Positions 5,475 through 6,535 of a stretch of DNA of 6,535 nt are shown piece after piece. The translations under genes were made by a program, and so were the position numbers. The DNA is from Desulfobacterales bacterium (GTDB lineage: Bacteria > Desulfobacterota > Desulfobacteria > Desulfobacterales > RPRI01), in assembly GCA_030689795.1 (NCBI GenBank), contig JAUYEO010000337.1:1-6535 (forward strand), written 5' to 3'. Positions within the stretch are counted from its first letter, which is position 1. Each line of letters begins with the position of its first letter. Under the pieces are notes generated by a model. It ran no database searches and had not been told where the DNA came from. It saw nothing but the letters and a program-made list of their open reading frames with translations.

Positions 5475-6535
5475 TTATTTATTTTCAGCCTCTTTCAGAA
5501 AATATTTTTCATAAAGCCTGTTCTCAATGAAAAGATTGTAAATGTCGGAATCAATATGGTTGTCATTTTTCATCTTGCTCATTATGTCGAGAGACTGGGA
5601 AAGAAGCATGGGCTTTTTATAAGGCCTGTCCTTTGCGGTCAAGGCTTCGAAAATATCGGCAACCGCTATTATGCGTGACTGCAGCGGCATATTCTCTGCC
5701 GTAAGGGCTCTCGGATATCCTGAGCCGTCCAGCTTTTCATGGTGCCCGGAAGCATACTCCGGCACATTTATGAGCTTTCGCGGAAATGGAAGATGAGTCA
5801 ATATTTTAAAGGTGAAAGCCGCATGATTTTCGATTATCCTGCGCTCCATATCCGTGAGGGAGCCTTTGCGGACCAGCAGATTTTCGAGCTCTTCCCCTGT
5901 AATATAAGCGTGTTCGCCGTCAGGCGTCAGGTATTTTCTTGCCGCAATATCTTTAATCCTTTTTGCGTTTTCATCGGTTAAAAACTCTCCTGGAAGATTG
6001 CAGGCCCTTACAACTTGCAGGTCTCCGTCAAGACCTTTCAGCTTTTCCGAAAGTTCCGAATCGAGGCGCTTGATTTCCTCATCGCCCGAACCCTTTTGAA
6101 TGAGATCCAGCTTTTTTGCGAGGTATTCGTTTTCGAATATTTTTGCAATGAGGTTGAATCTTGTTTCTACAAGATTGATGCGGTCAAAGATCGTTTGAAG
6201 CTTCGTTCTCTTATCTATCACATATTCGGGAGTTGTTATTTTACCCACGTCATGCATCCACGCCGCAATGCGTATTTCTTCCATTTCGTAGTCATTAAAT
6301 GTGATGTCATTAAACGGAGGACTCTTTGTTTCATTGATTTTTTCCGCAATCATCATGGACAAATCAACCACCCTGTTGATATGGCCTCCTGTGTAGGGGG
6401 ACTTTTCGTCGATTGCCGTGGCTATGCTTTTGATAAAGGCATAAAAGAGGTTTTTTAAATCCTGTATGAGCTGCATGTTTGTCAATGCTACAGCCGCCTG
6501 GGAGGCAAGAGAAGCTATCTCATCCACATATTCAT
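5475..6535 (-). CDS. GAF/HD-GYP cyclic-di-GMP phosphodiesterase (5' partial)
   Basis: HD-GYP enzymes hydrolyse the second messenger cyclic-di-GMP. The frame is open to the window edge (reading E-Y-V before the GTG at 6527), so the true start is outside. Counting from that GTG, residues 1-20 (S-Q-A-A-V-A-L-T-N) look like the last helix of a GAF sensor domain. The HD-GYP domain then shows H49 (Y-T-G-G-H), H92-D93 (M-H-D-V-G-K-I), H235 (E-N-H), H262-H263 with the signature HHEKLDGSGYP (262-272), and D291 (V-A-D-I-F-E-A-L-T). All expected metal ligands are present, so activity is likely. A charged, helical insertion of about 120 residues separates H-D-V-G-K-I-T-T-P from the next motif, as in a long HD-GYP subfamily. 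It is the first visible gene of the operon; the GAF ligand is unknown. Confidence 0.95.
   Translation of the reverse strand, partial: EYVDEIASLASQAAVALTNMQLIQDLKNLFYAFIKSIATAIDEKSPYTGGHINRVVDLSMMIAEKINETKSPPFNDITFNDYEMEEIRIAAWMHDVGKITTPEYVIDKRTKLQTIFDRINLVETRFNLIAKIFENEYLAKKLDLIQKGSGDEEIKRLDSELSEKLKGLDGDLQVVRACNLPGEFLTDENAKRIKDIAARKYLTPDGEHAYITGEELENLLVRKGSLTDMERRIIENHAAFTFKILTHLPFPRKLINVPEYASGHHEKLDGSGYPRALTAENMPLQSRIIAVADIFEALTAKDRPYKKPMLLSQSLDIMSKMKNDNHIDSDIYNLFIENRLYEKYFLKEAENK

Overview
The window looks like an accessory patch of a Gram-negative-style bacterial chromosome. A conserved minus-strand operon on the right is followed by a mosaic of mobile or recently acquired pieces on the left. 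No 16S or other lineage marker is present. The HD-GYP/SPFH/zinc-ribbon proteins, the TPR protein, the group II intron and the integron-type recombination site together would suit an environmental proteobacterium, Desulfobacterota or spirochaete, but this is only an impression.

Right (3112-6535, all minus strand): a tightly packed three-gene operon. A 5'-truncated GAF/HD-GYP cyclic-di-GMP phosphodiesterase runs off the right edge. It is followed after 13 nt by a 375-aa SPFH (YdjI/'virion core-like') protein with three C-terminal zinc ribbons. That gene overlaps by 14 nt a 411-aa soluble protein with two zinc ribbons and repeated Y/F-x-P-F/Y-W motifs. The last two genes recall the SPFH plus zinc-ribbon pairs linked to membrane stress and PspA in other bacteria.

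Middle (2612-3111): about 500 nt with no convincing gene. It holds a possible promoter facing left and a strong GC-rich hairpin.

Centre-left (1702-2610): the most interesting part. A visibly AT-rich gene for a 264-aa protein with an R-x4-H motif (HEPN-ribonuclease-like) has a short leader and is followed 27 nt after its stop by a 66-nt imperfect inverted repeat. That repeat has attC architecture: an outer R-box pair, an unpaired spacer, and an L stem with two extrahelical bases (T and G) on one arm. The sequence at the start of the leader (GTTATAAGC) is the exact complement of the R'' box after the gene (GCTTATAAC), as expected if the segment was once a circular integron gene cassette of about 909 bp. 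No integrase and no second attC is visible, so it would be a lone cassette carrying a possible toxin or defence gene.

Left (371-1453): a minus-strand gene for a protein made almost entirely of ten 34-residue tetratricopeptide repeats, encoded by 102-bp DNA repeats. Far left (1-241): the 3' end of a plus-strand group II intron with a clear domain V and a domain VI with a bulged branch-point adenosine. Domain VI carries an unusually long apical insertion. The intron's remaining domains, and any intron-encoded protein, lie outside the window.
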